Notes: generated from the letters alone by a model not told the origin. A DNA stretch of 64,000 nucleotides from CAVQRC01 sp963715045 (GCA_963715045.1 CAVQRC010000005.1:1-64000), one strand, 5' to 3'. Shown: positions 19,830-29,175, counted from the stretch's first letter. Translations and numbers: made by a program.

Positions 19830-20695
19830 GGCCGCGATCGCTCAACCGTTACCCGCGGGAAGTGTGAGGAGCGAATTCGTGCCGGCTGGTCGCTGCTCGC
19901 TGTGAGGACCCGATCCGGGCCTGGAGAACGGGGTGGCATGCGACGAATTGAACGACCAGCGGCACACTCCTTCCCGAGCTACCTGTCGCAGATCGCCAGT
20001 TCGCCGCCACCGCCACACCCTTCGGGTCACGTGCCTGAACTCCGTTGCTTGAGGGAGACGACATTTCTCTGCTTCGAGAATCGACTCGACATGCGAAACG
20101 GGAGCAGCAATCGGCGTACCAAACAGCCCCACGGCGTTCCCCGGCGGCCGCTTCGCGACATCAAACGCCGCATTTACCGGCACTATTGTATTGCCAGGGA
20201 ATCCGCACACGGCCACACGGAATCGTGGTAGTGCCTGTTTTTCGTGCAGTCGCGCAAATTGAAGGCAGCTCCTTGCGGGACTACTCGTAGGCGGGGCACT
20301 CCGTGACCCGAACCAGAACAGCGACCACCTCCCATCGCCGCCTGGAACCCGCGGCCGCCAGGATCGCCAGGCTGGCGGTGACCCAACTTCCCGTCCGTCC
20401 CGTGGTTGCAGTGCACGTAATGACAAACATCCCGGCCGTGTGACAACCTCACGGCACCGTCGGACGTGCGGCATCGCGGCACGGCGGGCACCCGAGGTGT
20501 CCCCGGCAAAGCTGAGGGCTCCAGCAAGTGGCAACCGCAGATTGCATCATGCTGTGCACGAGCCACGGGCCCGCCCAGGCCGTCCAGCTAAACGCCCGCG
20601 GTGGCTGCCGAAAATGTGTACAACAAATGAGCTCTCTCGACAGATGCCGTGACATGTCGCTAGAACAAGTAACCCTTCACGCTGAGAACTCGATC
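19830..20695. other. Long divergent spacer with a half copy of the TCACGGAGTGCC palindrome
   Basis: It lies between the divergent channel and ThuA genes. At 20272-20311 it holds an antisense half-unit of the palindrome family (GTAGGCGGGGCACTCCGTGA) followed by GAACCAGAACAGCG. No credible gene was seen in either direction. Confidence 0.5.
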
Positions 20696-21496
20696 ATGAT
20701 GACCCGCTCAGGCCTTGTCTGCTGGATTACATTCGTTCTGGTGGGGTGGGCCCATTCCACCGAGCCAGCGGCCAAGGTCCTGTTTGTGGGCAAGGAACCG
20801 GACCACCCGTTCGGCACGCACATGTACATGCATACGAGCGAGATGCTGTCGCGGTGCCTGAAACGGACGCCCGGTATCGAGACGGTCGTCAGCCAGGGCT
20901 GGCCCGAAGACGCCGCGGTTCTCGACGGAGTGCGAACGATCGTGGTGTACACGAGCCCCGCCGCCGAGCTGCTGCTCGATGGGCCACACGCGAAGCAGGT
21001 TCATGCCTTGATGCAGGACGGCGTGGGGCTGGTCACGATTCATTGGGCGTCGTCGATTTACCAGGAAAACCTCGACCGACTCGGACCGCGATGGCTGAGT
21101 TACCTGGGGGGCACCTGGGTCAGCAACGTCGGACTGCACACCGGGCCGTCGCATCTGAAGCAACTCGCAGCCGGCCATCCGATCTGTCGGGGCTGGAAAG
21201 AGTACGAGATCCACGATGAGTACTACCTCAATCCGACGATCGCGGACGCGACTCCCTTGCTGGAAGTTACCGCCGAGGACAAACCGGTCATCGTCGGCTG
21301 GGCGTACGAGCGGCCCGGTGGCGGCCGGTCGTTCGCCACGACGCTCGGCCATTTCTATCGCAACTTTCAACAACAGCCGTTTCGGCGGATGATCGTCAAC
21401 GGCATCCTCTGGACGGCCAACGTCGAGGTGCCGGAATCGGGAGCGGATGTCGACCTCAGCGTGGCAGAACTCGCGTTGCCGCCGCAAGGAAGCTGA
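20696..21496 (+). CDS. Secreted ThuA-like domain protein
   Basis: Two adjacent ATGs (20696 and 20699) open a signal peptide, TRSGLVCWITFVLVGWAHST. The frame is open further left without signal-like sequence, and the ribosome-binding site is weak. The body of about 240 residues is a ThuA / trehalose-utilisation, glutamine-amidotransferase-like fold: AKVLFVGKEPDHPFGTH, VRTIVVYTSPAAELL, GVGLVTIHWASSIY, then HPICRGWKEYEIHDEYY, VIVGWAYERPGGGRSF and LGHFYRNFQQQPFRRM. These proteins are abundant in planctomycetes and are usually linked to sugar or glycan metabolism, but their reaction is not established. It converges with the DUF1501 gene, only 42 bases away. Confidence 0.88.
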   Translation: MMTRSGLVCWITFVLVGWAHSTEPAAKVLFVGKEPDHPFGTHMYMHTSEMLSRCLKRTPGIETVVSQGWPEDAAVLDGVRTIVVYTSPAAELLLDGPHAKQVHALMQDGVGLVTIHWASSIYQENLDRLGPRWLSYLGGTWVSNVGLHTGPSHLKQLAAGHPICRGWKEYEIHDEYYLNPTIADATPLLEVTAEDKPVIVGWAYERPGGGRSFATTLGHFYRNFQQQPFRRMIVNGILWTANVEVPESGADVDLSVAELALPPQGS

Positions 21497-21538
21497 CTCC
21501 ACAACGAGTGACGGGCGCAGGTCCGGCCGTCGTTTGCG

Positions 21539-22973
21539 TTACGTGACGCGGGAGAGTTCGGCGATCGGTTCGCCGTCGGCGAGAATCGGGATGGGCCGCC
21601 CGTCGAGCATGTGAAGCAGGTGATGCGGATCGATCCCCAGGTGGCGGTAGATCGTGGCCAGCACGTCGCGCGGCCCGACGCGGCGCTCGATCACTTCTTC
21701 GCCGCGGGCGTCGGTCGCTCCGATCACCTGGCCAGTCGCGATCCCGCCACCGGCGAACAGCATCGAGTTCGCCCGGGGCCAGTGATCGCGTCCGGGCTGG
21801 ACGGTTCCCTTGGCACCGCTCGCCACGCCGCCGCCGCTGCTGGCCACGTAGCTGATCTTCGGGGTCCGCCCGAACTCACCCGTCACCAGGACGAGGACCC
21901 GCCGATCAAGCCCCCGCTCGTAGATGTCTTCCACAAGCGCGGCGATGGCTTGATCGAAGAACGGCGCGCGATACTTGAGGGCATCGAATACGTGGTGATT
22001 GACGGCGTGATCGTCCCAGTTGGCGACCCGCCCGCAGAGCGGCCCGTCGAATTCGGTGGCGACGATCTCGACCCCGGCTTCGACCAGCCGGCGGGCCATC
22101 AGGCACTGCTGCCCCCATTGGTTCCGCCCGTACCGCTCGCGAACCTCGTCAGGTTCACTGGCGAGGTCGAACGCTTTGCGGGCGGCGGGGCTCGTCAACA
22201 GGTCGAGTGCCTGCCGTTGGAACACGTCCGCCGATCGCAACAGTTCCGATTCGTCGATCACGCGGCAGAGGGCGTCGAGTCGTGTCTTCAATTCGACCCG
22301 CTGCACAAGCCGATCCATCCCCCGCGGATCGGGCATCGCGATGGAGGGCACCTGGAAATCCGGCTGGTTGGGATCTCCCGTGACCTGAAACGCCTCGCAG
22401 GCCGATCCCAGGTACGTCGGGCCGGCGATCTGAAAGTTGTCGTAGCGATCGACCGGATTGACGGCGACGTAATTGGGGAGCGCGGCCCGGCGGTCGGACC
22501 GCATGTAGTTGGCAACGGTCATCCAGTCGGGGTAGACGGGCTTGAGCTTGTCGGCCGCGGTCGGATCACCGCCGAGCACCTGCAGGGAACCGGCCGGATG
22601 CCCCGGGCCGGTGTGTGCCACGGAACGTAGGATCGTGTACTTGTCGGCGATTCTGGCGAGTCGAGGCAGCAGTTCGCCGATTTGTATCCCGGCGAACATT
22701 CGTGGCGATCGTCTCGAAGGGACCGCGATACTCGGACGGTGCGTCGGGCTTGGGATCGAACGTCTCGAGGTGGCTGGCACCTCCGCGAAGCCAGACCAGA
22801 ATGATCGCGGTCCGCGGCTGAGACGAATCAATGGGAGTCTGGGCCCGCAGTCGGTACAAATCGCCGAGCGACAGGCCGGCCAGTCCGGTCAGTCCCGCTC
22901 TGAGGATCTCGCGGCGGGGGAACGTGGCTCGACGTGTTCCGGATTCACCCTCGCGAAACGGATGTTTTGACAT
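21539..22973 (-). CDS. DUF1501 Tat-exported protein (one frameshift)
   Basis: I take the ATG ending at 22973. The N-terminus has a Tat signal (RREILRAGLTGLAGLSLGDL). The first 90 residues (RTAIILVWLRGGASHLETFD, APSEYRGPFETIAT) and the remainder, from IQIGELLPRLARIADKYTILR on, lie in different frames that meet near 22,700. The body carries the DUF1501 signatures HTGPGHPAGSLQVLGGD, GVEIVATEFDGP, WDDHAVNHHVFDALK, VLVTGEFGRTPKI and GRDHWPRANSMLFAGGG. The fold belongs to the alkaline-phosphatase/sulfatase-like superfamily, but substrates are unknown. In planctomycetes it usually neighbours DUF1553/DUF1549 cytochrome genes; none are seen here. Confidence 0.9.
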
Positions 22974-23116
22974 CGTCCTGGGCCCTGGCTGTTCGATTCG
23001 CGGCACGTCGGCTCGTTTGCGAAGACGCCGACGGAACCATGCGAACCCGAGTGCACGCGGTTGGTCATCATACACGGCGGCACGGAGGGCGGGCGAGGGC
23101 CGGTTGTTTCCGTGGC

Positions 23117-24190
23117 AGGGTCTGGTGCGGGTCACGGAGTGCCCCGCCTACGTAGTCCCGACGCTCCGCGGCGGGGACGTTGCGTCATCGCCGGCGCGAT
23201 CATCCGCGGGCGGCGATCGAATGCGGCCGCTTTTCTGGTGCGGGTCACGGAGTGCCCCGCCTACGTAGTCCCGACGCTCCGCGGCGGGGACGTTGCGTCA
23301 CCGCCGGCGCGATGATCATCCGGCGGCGGCGAGCGAATGTCGGCCGTTTTCCTGGTGCAGGTCACGGAGTGCCCCGCCTACGTAGTCCCGACGCTCCGCG
23401 GCGGGGACGTTGCGTCACCGCCGGCGCGATCATCCCGGCGGCCGCGGGTTCCGGGCGGCGAATGCTGGCAACGCGTTTCTTGGTGCGGGTCACGGAGTGC
23501 CCCGCCTACGTAGTCCCGACGCTCCGCGGCGGGGATGTTGCGTCACCGCCGGCGCGATCATCCCGGCGGCGAGTCGGCAATGTGGCCGCTTTCTGGTGCG
23601 GGTCACGGAGTGCCCCGCCTACGTAGTCCCGACGCTCCGCGGCGGGGATGTTGCGCCATCGCCGGCGCGATGATCCGGCGGCGGCGGAGAATGCCGGCAA
23701 CGCGTTTCCTGGTGCGGGTCACGGAGTGCCCCGCCTACGTAGTCCCGACGCTCCGCGGCGGGGACGTTTCGTCACCGCCGGCGCGATGATCCGGCGGCCG
23801 CGGGTTCCGGGCGGCGAATGCCGGCAACGCGTTTTCTGGTGCGGGTCACGGAGTGCCCCGCCTACGTAGTCCCGACGCTCCGCGGCGGGGACGTTGCGTC
23901 ATCGCCGGCGCGATGATCCCGGGCGGCGATGCGAATGCCGGCCGCTTTCTGGTGCGGGTCACGGAGTGCCCCGCCTACGTAGTCCCGACGCTCCGCGGCG
24001 GGGACGTTGCGTCATCGCCGGCGCGATGATCCGGGCGGCGTCGAATGCGGCCGCTTTCCTGGTGCGGGTCACGGAGTGCCCCGCCTACGTAGTCCCGACG
24101 CTCCGCGGCGGGGACGTTGCGCCATCGCCGGCGCGATCATCCTCGTATCACGGAACGCCCCGACTGCAGCTTGACGCTCCAAGGGCATCC
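23117..24190. repeat. Nine-unit tandem array of palindromic repeats, 110-128 bp period
   Basis: The core GTCACGGAGTGCCCCGCCTA starts at 23131, 23244, 23361, 23489, 23602, 23718, 23845, 23958 and 24068, with spacings of 113, 117, 128, 113, 116, 127, 113 and 110. About 84 bases of each unit are nearly invariant. They run from CTGGTGCGGGTCACGGAGTG through CTACGTAGTCCCGACGCTCC and GCGGCGGGGACGTTGCG to ATCGCCGGCGCGATGATCC. Between them is a variable GC-rich part of 26-44 bases. A decayed tenth unit follows at 24151 (GTATCACGGAACGCCCCGAC). All units have the same orientation and centre on CTACGTAG. Because the spacings are not multiples of three, no reading frame persists through the array. Confidence 0.9.
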
Positions 24191-24269
24191 GATAAAACGA
24201 AGCGGGTCGCGGCACCGCTTGAAATGCCCGGCTGTTGTTCACTTGCTCCGCTCAAGGCCGTCCGTTTCG

Positions 24270-24896
24270 ATGTCTACGCCATTCACAGTGCACCCCGGCC
24301 TGGCCGAGAGCAGTCGGTTCCTCGAGGCCCGCCCTTGGCGAGCGAATTCCTCGGCAGCTGCGATCGCCATCCTGTTGGCTGCGGCATTGCTGGCGACGCT
24401 GGCGAGCGTGCTGCTGGATTTTCGACTGCGAATTCCGGGCCATGCCATCCTGCGGTCCATCGTGCCGATGGCATTGGGACTCTCGCTCGCCCCGCGGCGG
24501 CTTGGCGGCACGATGATGGGTGCCGCGTCGCTGTGCTTTGCCTGGGGACTCACCTCGCTGGGGAATTTCCAACTCGGCAGCGGCGCGGCGACCAGCCTGG
24601 TGTTGACCGGGCCGTGCCTGGACGTGGCCTTGTGGCGTGCCCGATCTGGCTGGCGGACGTATCTGGCGTTTGCAGCGGCTGGCCTGGGCTGCAATCTGGC
24701 CTCGCTCACGGTGCGGGCCGCGACCAAGTACGGGGGGCTCGACCATCTGCTCGCCCGCCCCTTCGCTGCCTGGTGGGGCCCGGCCCTTGGAACGTACACC
24801 CTTTGTGGTCTCGTGGCCGGATTCATCGCTGCTGCTGCCTGGTTCCGCTGGTCTTCCGATCCGTCGTCGAATCCTTCTGCGGAGCCGAGAGTGTGA
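24270..24896 (+). CDS. Small polytopic membrane protein of unknown function
   Basis: A 208-residue protein with about five or six TM helices. Examples are AAAIAILLAAALLATLASVL, ILRSIVPMALGLSLA, MMGAASLCFAWGLTSLG, TYLAFAAAGLGCNLASL and LGTYTLCGLVAGFIAAAAW. Small, Ala/Gly-rich helices and a short basic C-terminus recall integral S-type (substrate-binding) components of vitamin transporters, but I cannot assign a family. Its stop codon overlaps the GTG start of the next gene (GTGTGA), so the two are probably translated together. The ATG at 24270 was chosen because the frame upstream is repeat-array sequence. Confidence 0.7.
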   Translation: MSTPFTVHPGLAESSRFLEARPWRANSSAAAIAILLAAALLATLASVLLDFRLRIPGHAILRSIVPMALGLSLAPRRLGGTMMGAASLCFAWGLTSLGNFQLGSGAATSLVLTGPCLDVALWRARSGWRTYLAFAAAGLGCNLASLTVRAATKYGGLDHLLARPFAAWWGPALGTYTLCGLVAGFIAAAAWFRWSSDPSSNPSAEPRV

Positions 24897-25604
24897 TCTA
24901 CCTCGGCATCGACGACACCGATATGCCGGGAACCCCCGGTACCAATCAGTTCGCCCGCGCGCTAGCCAGAAGTCTTGCGGATCAATTCGACTGCCGGCTC
25001 ATCGTCCGCCATCAGTTGCTCGTCGACCCTCGCATTCCCTACACCAGCAAGAACAGTTCGGCTTCGCTGCTGCTCGAATCAACATCCGCGGAAAGAGTCG
25101 CCGCGCTGATTCCCTTGCTGCGTACGTTTGTTGCCGAGCACATGCAGCCAGGCAGTGATCCAGGTTTCTGTGTCACGAAGGTTGTGCCGGCTGCTGTTTC
25201 TGCTTTCGCCGCCCGCTGCCAGCGGCAAGTCGTCACCCAGGCGGATGCCCGCCAACTGGCCGCCCGGCACGGTATTCATCTCGAAGGCTGTGGCGGAACC
25301 GAGGACGGCGTGATTGGGGCCCTGGCTGCCGTGGGCCTGGCGGCTTCGGGCAACGACGGCCGCGTCGTTCAGATCGGTTCCTGGCTGGACGATCTCAGCG
25401 GCTGGCAAGAGATTCCTAAACTCCGCGAGCGGGACGTCGTGGTCCGGTGTCTTGATACGGGTGGCAGGATCGATTCCGGCCAGGTCGACGTCGGCAAGCA
25501 CCTCCGTCCGAACTATCGCGACCGCCGGGTCGTGCTGCACGTTCGCCGCGGCCGCCGCCGGGGACGCCGCTGCGGCCCAGTGGCATGCAGTACGCTTCAC
25601 TTGA
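24893..25604 (+). CDS. IDDTD-motif protein related to the N-terminal domain of TiaS (one frameshift)
   Basis: It starts at GTG 24893, overlapping the stop of the membrane-protein gene. The N-terminus IYLGIDDTDMPGTPGTNQFA matches the ATP-binding IGIDDTD motif of archaeal TiaS, which modifies tRNA-Ile2 with agmatine. Further motifs are RIPYTSKNSSASLLLES, DPGFCVTKV, HLEGCGGTEDGVIGALAAVGL and NDGRVVQIGSW. The TiaS zinc-ribbon and OB-fold regions are absent: only about 235 residues are present. The frame changes near 25,540 (RRVVLHVR, then AAAAAGDAAAAQWHAVRFT), giving a stop at 25604. Coupling to a membrane protein argues against a plain tRNA-modifying role; the actual function is unknown. Confidence 0.75.
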
Positions 25605-25613
25605 TCGGATGCC

Positions 25614-26597
25614 ATGATCTCTCCCTGCCGCCGCGGCTTCACATTGATCGAACTGCTCGTGGCCACGGCCGTCGTCGGCGTGCTGGTAGGTTCGCTGCTG
25701 CCGGCCATCCAGGCCGCGCGGGCCGCGGCCCGACGCGGTACGTGCGGCAATCAGCTCCGACAACTGGCCCTCGCCGCCCATGGCTACCACACGGCGCATC
25801 GCACGTTTCCCCCCGGACTCGACCAGAAGCAGGTCGCCTGGTCCCCCCAGTATCGTGGCAATTCGCTGTTCACCTTTCTGCTGCCGTATCTCGAGGAGGG
25901 CCACCTCCTCAGCGACTGGAATTACGAGTTTCCGTTGCAGAACACACTCGGCGGATCCGACGCGCCGGCAGCGGCGGTACTCCCGGGATTGCTTTGCCCT
26001 GCCGACTTTCTGCCTGCCAATCCGGTGGTCGTCGCCGGACGGTCCTACGGCATGACGAGTTACGGCGGCAACGGCGGTACCCGTTCCTCGCATCCGGAGC
26101 ATGCGACGGCCGATGGTATCTTCCACACTACGGGCCCGGCTTCCGAACCGTGGCCAGATCAAGAACCCGTGACGCTCGCCATGATTACAGATGGAACGAG
26201 CCGCACGACACTGTTCGGTGAACGCTCGCATGAAGATCCGAATTACGAAACTTTCGCGGCCGCCTACTGGGCGGATTCCATCATCTACCTCGGACGCTGG
26301 GCCGCGATAGGAGGTCGCAAGCGGATCGCCGACGTGACAATGAGTGCCTTCGCCCCGATGAATTATCGGTTGTCGTTCGCGTTCGCCAATCGTGAGCAGG
26401 CCGTACCGCCGCTGGTGTCGCGACTGGCGTTCGCCGAATATGAAGACCTCCGCACGTCGGCATTTGGCAGTAGCCATCCGGCACTGGCCAACTTCGCGTT
26501 TGCCGACGGATCGGTCCGTCCTCTTCATGAGACGCTCGACCCGGCGGCACTCAAGGCCTTGTGCACTCGCGCCGGGCAGGAAATCATCGTTGACTGA
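25614..26597 (+). CDS. DUF1559 prepilin-like protein
   Basis: A 327-residue protein beginning with a type IV prepilin-like leader: basic MISPCRR, then GFTLIELLVATAVVGVLVGS, with processing expected after the Gly. The following segment LPAIQAARAAARRGTCGNQL is the classical junction into the DUF1559 domain, followed by AAHGYHTAHRTFPPG and SLFTFLLPYLEE. The C-terminus has the family-specific FGSSHPALANFAFADGSVR. DUF1559 proteins occur in dozens of copies per planctomycete genome and are thought to be surface or pseudopilus components; a specific role cannot be inferred. It begins nine bases after the preceding stop and is probably co-transcribed. Confidence 0.92.
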   Translation: MISPCRRGFTLIELLVATAVVGVLVGSLLPAIQAARAAARRGTCGNQLRQLALAAHGYHTAHRTFPPGLDQKQVAWSPQYRGNSLFTFLLPYLEEGHLLSDWNYEFPLQNTLGGSDAPAAAVLPGLLCPADFLPANPVVVAGRSYGMTSYGGNGGTRSSHPEHATADGIFHTTGPASEPWPDQEPVTLAMITDGTSRTTLFGERSHEDPNYETFAAAYWADSIIYLGRWAAIGGRKRIADVTMSAFAPMNYRLSFAFANREQAVPPLVSRLAFAEYEDLRTSAFGSSHPALANFAFADGSVRPLHETLDPAALKALCTRAGQEIIVD

Positions 26598-26612
26598 ACA
26601 CGGACCGCATCC

Positions 26613-27716
26613 ATGACCAGGTTTCGACCGATGCAGCAGCAGGCTCTCCCGATTCGCACCGTCGCCTTGGTGTTGCTGCTGATCTGCAGCAACACGTCGG
26701 CCGCTTGGGCCGTTGTCGTATCGCTGACTCCCAGCCATGACAACACGCTCTACGAATACGATCCGACCGATCTGGACTCTCCGTTGAACAGCAACGGCAG
26801 CGGCGACTTCTTTTCCGCGGGTCGCAACCGCAGCCGGAGCCTGATTCGTCGCGGACTCATCCGCTTCGACTTGTCTGGTCTGCCGGACGGGGCGACCGTG
26901 GTGCCGGGGAGTGTCGAGCTGCAGCTCGAGATTGTCGATTCGCCCGCCCGCGATGTGTCGGGCGAGTCTCGCGACTTCTGGCTCATCCCGCTCGATCGGG
27001 CGTGGGGAGAAGGTGCGTCGGTCGCGAATATTGCCGCGAGCGGGTCAGGCAGCGGGGCCCCGGCATCGCCAGGGGACGCGACGTGGCTGCACACCGCGTA
27101 CGATCCGGCGATCCACGATCCCCGCGATCCGCAGCCCGACGACAGCGGCTACTGGCCGCTCCGCGGCGCGGTCGGCGATGGTCCGTTCGATCCGAGCGGG
27201 CTGGGGTCGCCTTCTGGAACCGTACCCGCCGCCCCCTACCTGGGGCCGGTGACATTTTCGGCGGCGTCGCTGGAAGGCGACCTCGCGGCATGGCTCGCGG
27301 ACCCGGCCGGAAACCACGGCTGGTTGATGCTGGGCGACGAGCGGATCGATGACAGTTCGCGGTCCAGCAACCGCGGGTTCGCCAGCCGAGAGAACCTGTT
27401 GAGTCCCCCGCGACTGGTGTTCACTTACGTCCTGGGCCCGCTCGGCGACTTCGACGCCAATGGCATCGTCGACGGTACAGACTTTCTGCTGTGGCAGCAG
27501 GGGTTCGGCATCCGCACCGGGGCGACTCGCGAAGACGGCGATGCCGACGCCGACGGCGACGTCGACGGCGACGATTTTCTCCTCTGGCAGCAAGCGTTTC
27601 TGACGCTGCCGGGGACGGCCGCTGCGGCGGTTCCCGAGCCGACCGCCATGGTCATTCTCATCGCAACGCTTCTTGGTTCCGCCATTCAGGGGAAACGCCA
27701 GCATGCCCAGACCTAG
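26613..27716 (+). CDS. DNRLRE-like PEP-CTERM protein with dockerin-like repeats
   Basis: An intact 367-residue gene. Its signal peptide starts MTRFRPMQQQALPIRTVALV and is cleaved after SAAWA. Residues 40-270 resemble DNRLRE-type beta-sandwich domains: SLTPSHDNTLYEYD, RRGLIRFDLSGLPDGATVVP, VELQLEIVDS and WLMLGDERIDDSSRSSNRGF. Two dockerin-like loops follow (DFDANGIVDGTDFLLWQ and DADGDVDGDDFLLWQQ). The PEP-CTERM tail is unusual: VPEPTAMVILIATLLGSAI, then only GKRQHAQT, with fewer basic residues than normal. The gene lies 16 bases after the DUF1559 gene and overlaps the next gene's likely start. Confidence 0.87.
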   Translation: MTRFRPMQQQALPIRTVALVLLLICSNTSAAWAVVVSLTPSHDNTLYEYDPTDLDSPLNSNGSGDFFSAGRNRSRSLIRRGLIRFDLSGLPDGATVVPGSVELQLEIVDSPARDVSGESRDFWLIPLDRAWGEGASVANIAASGSGSGAPASPGDATWLHTAYDPAIHDPRDPQPDDSGYWPLRGAVGDGPFDPSGLGSPSGTVPAAPYLGPVTFSAASLEGDLAAWLADPAGNHGWLMLGDERIDDSSRSSNRGFASRENLLSPPRLVFTYVLGPLGDFDANGIVDGTDFLLWQQGFGIRTGATREDGDADADGDVDGDDFLLWQQAFLTLPGTAAAAVPEPTAMVILIATLLGSAIQGKRQHAQT

Positions 27717-29124
27717 TGCCTCTCCCAAAACCTCAGTGAACGCATCCCACGGCCGGGGAACTCGGTTGCTGAAACCAGTTTTGGGATCGGCTCTTAAGCT
27801 CGGACTCGTCGTCCTGTTCCTCGCGCTCGTCACGCGCGTCTCGGCGGCCGAATTGTCGGCCGGCGTCGCCCGCGTCGATCTCACACCACCCCTCGAGATG
27901 AACGCGACACTCGGTGGCTACGGCGCGCGGATGAGTCGGCCAGCGGAAGGGGTGCATGACCCGATCCACGCCAAAGCGCTCGTCCTTGCCGCCGGCGACC
28001 GCCGCTTCGTGCTACTCACGGCCGACATTCTCGGGTTTCCTCCGGCCTTCAAGCCCCGGCTTCTGGAGCGACTCGCGGCAGCGGGCTGGACTTCCGAGCA
28101 GATCATGCTGCTGCCAAGTCATTCGCACACCAGCATCGATATGAACGCCATCAATCCCGCGAACCTCTTCGGCAACAAGCAGATTGGCGTCTATCATCGG
28201 GAACTGTTCGAACATACGCTCGATCGCTGCACGCAAGTGATTCAGCAGGCGGCGAGTGACCTCACCCCGGTCGTGGCGGGCACCTCCGGTCGCGAGCTCG
28301 AGGGCTACAATCGCAATCGCCGCCACCGCGACGGCCCGGTCAATAAGCAACTGACTGTCACGCGGCTCGACAGAATCGACGGCACACCCCTGGCCGTACT
28401 CGTCAACTTCGCGGCCCATCCCACGTTCATGTCGGCCGAGGATATGCTCTTCTCGGGCGACTGGCCCGGTCATCTGCAACGCGACCTGGAACGTGCCATC
28501 GGCAGCGACGTCGTCGTGATGTATTACAACGGCGCGCAGGGGGATCAATCGCCCGTTCGTCGGCCCGCCTCCGCGGCCGATCGCTGGGAGGTTGCCAGCC
28601 AGTACGGTCGCGATCTCGCCGGAGAAGCACATACGCTCTGGGCTGAAATCGATACCGCCCGCGACGTTGCGTTCGCATTCTGCGTCGAACCCGTCGAATT
28701 GCCGCCCACCTGCTGGCATCCCGATTTCATGCAGACCGGCGGGGACGAATATGGACTCAGCGAGAAACTGCTCGAAAAGTTGCTGCCCTTGATGTTTCCC
28801 CCGCGAACCGCAGTGCACTGTCTACGGCTTGGCGAACTGCTCATCATCGGTGTGCCCGGAGAAATGGCCGCGGAGCTTGGCCTCGACATCGAGCGGCAGG
28901 CGGTCGCCCTCAGCGATGCGAAATACGTCACGATCGGAGGCCTGGCCAACGAGTGGATCAGTTACATCCTCTCGGCCGCCGAATACAAGCGAGGGGGCTA
29001 CGAAGCGAGCGTCAGCTTCTATGGGCCCACCCTCGGAGAATGCATCGTGGCCGCGGCGATGAACGCCACGAAAGAGAGTCTGCCGGTCGCCGTTGCCAGC
29101 CCCGGCGACCGGGCAGCTGAATGA
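27703..29124 (+). CDS. Neutral/alkaline ceramidase-like exported hydrolase
   Basis: I chose ATG 27703, which has AGGGGAAA nine bases upstream and overlaps the previous gene by 14 bases. In-frame TTGs at 27766 and 27781 are alternatives. The first about 30 residues are encoded by repeat A and precede a hydrophobic export segment (LGLVVLFLALVTRVSA). The mature part has neutral ceramidase N-terminal family signatures: GVARVDLTPPLEMNATLGGY, PIHAKALVLAAGD, LLPSHSHTSIDMNA (metal-binding His cluster), VNFAAHPTFM and YNGAQGDQSPVRRP. The length (about 470) is shorter than full ceramidases because the C-terminal Ig-like domain is missing. Planctomycete members of this family are often of unknown substrate, so lipid amidase activity is only inferred. 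Confidence 0.88.
   Translation: MPRPSASPKTSVNASHGRGTRLLKPVLGSALKLGLVVLFLALVTRVSAAELSAGVARVDLTPPLEMNATLGGYGARMSRPAEGVHDPIHAKALVLAAGDRRFVLLTADILGFPPAFKPRLLERLAAAGWTSEQIMLLPSHSHTSIDMNAINPANLFGNKQIGVYHRELFEHTLDRCTQVIQQAASDLTPVVAGTSGRELEGYNRNRRHRDGPVNKQLTVTRLDRIDGTPLAVLVNFAAHPTFMSAEDMLFSGDWPGHLQRDLERAIGSDVVVMYYNGAQGDQSPVRRPASAADRWEVASQYGRDLAGEAHTLWAEIDTARDVAFAFCVEPVELPPTCWHPDFMQTGGDEYGLSEKLLEKLLPLMFPPRTAVHCLRLGELLIIGVPGEMAAELGLDIERQAVALSDAKYVTIGGLANEWISYILSAAEYKRGGYEASVSFYGPTLGECIVAAAMNATKESLPVAVASPGDRAAE
27712..27797 (+). repeat. Dispersed repeat family A, copy 2 (inside coding sequence)
   Basis: CTCTCCCAAAACCTCAGTGA begins the unit and CCAGTTTTGGGATCGGCTCT ends it. The stem CCCAAAAC / GTTTTGGG is perfect. 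The copy lies across the end of the DNRLRE gene and the first about 30 codons of the ceramidase-like gene, in frame with the latter. Confidence 0.75.
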
Positions 29125-29175
29125 CGCAGCGCTGTCGTGCGACGGACTTTCAAGCTGCTATCAACAGGTCTCTCT

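Noticed and set aside
23117..24190. Possible CRISPR array (regularly spaced repeats with variable parts)
   Set aside because: The repeat part is about 84 bp, much longer than CRISPR repeats. The variable parts resemble each other, and no cas gene is near.
23894..26221. 775-codon open frame running from the repeat array through two genes
   Set aside because: It starts in array sequence, contains the real IDDTD protein only from 24893, and after 25,540 reads the DUF1559 gene in the wrong frame.
27045..27884. 279-codon minus-strand frame over the DNRLRE gene
   Set aside because: It is antisense to dockerin loops, whose repeated codons keep the opposite strand open by chance.
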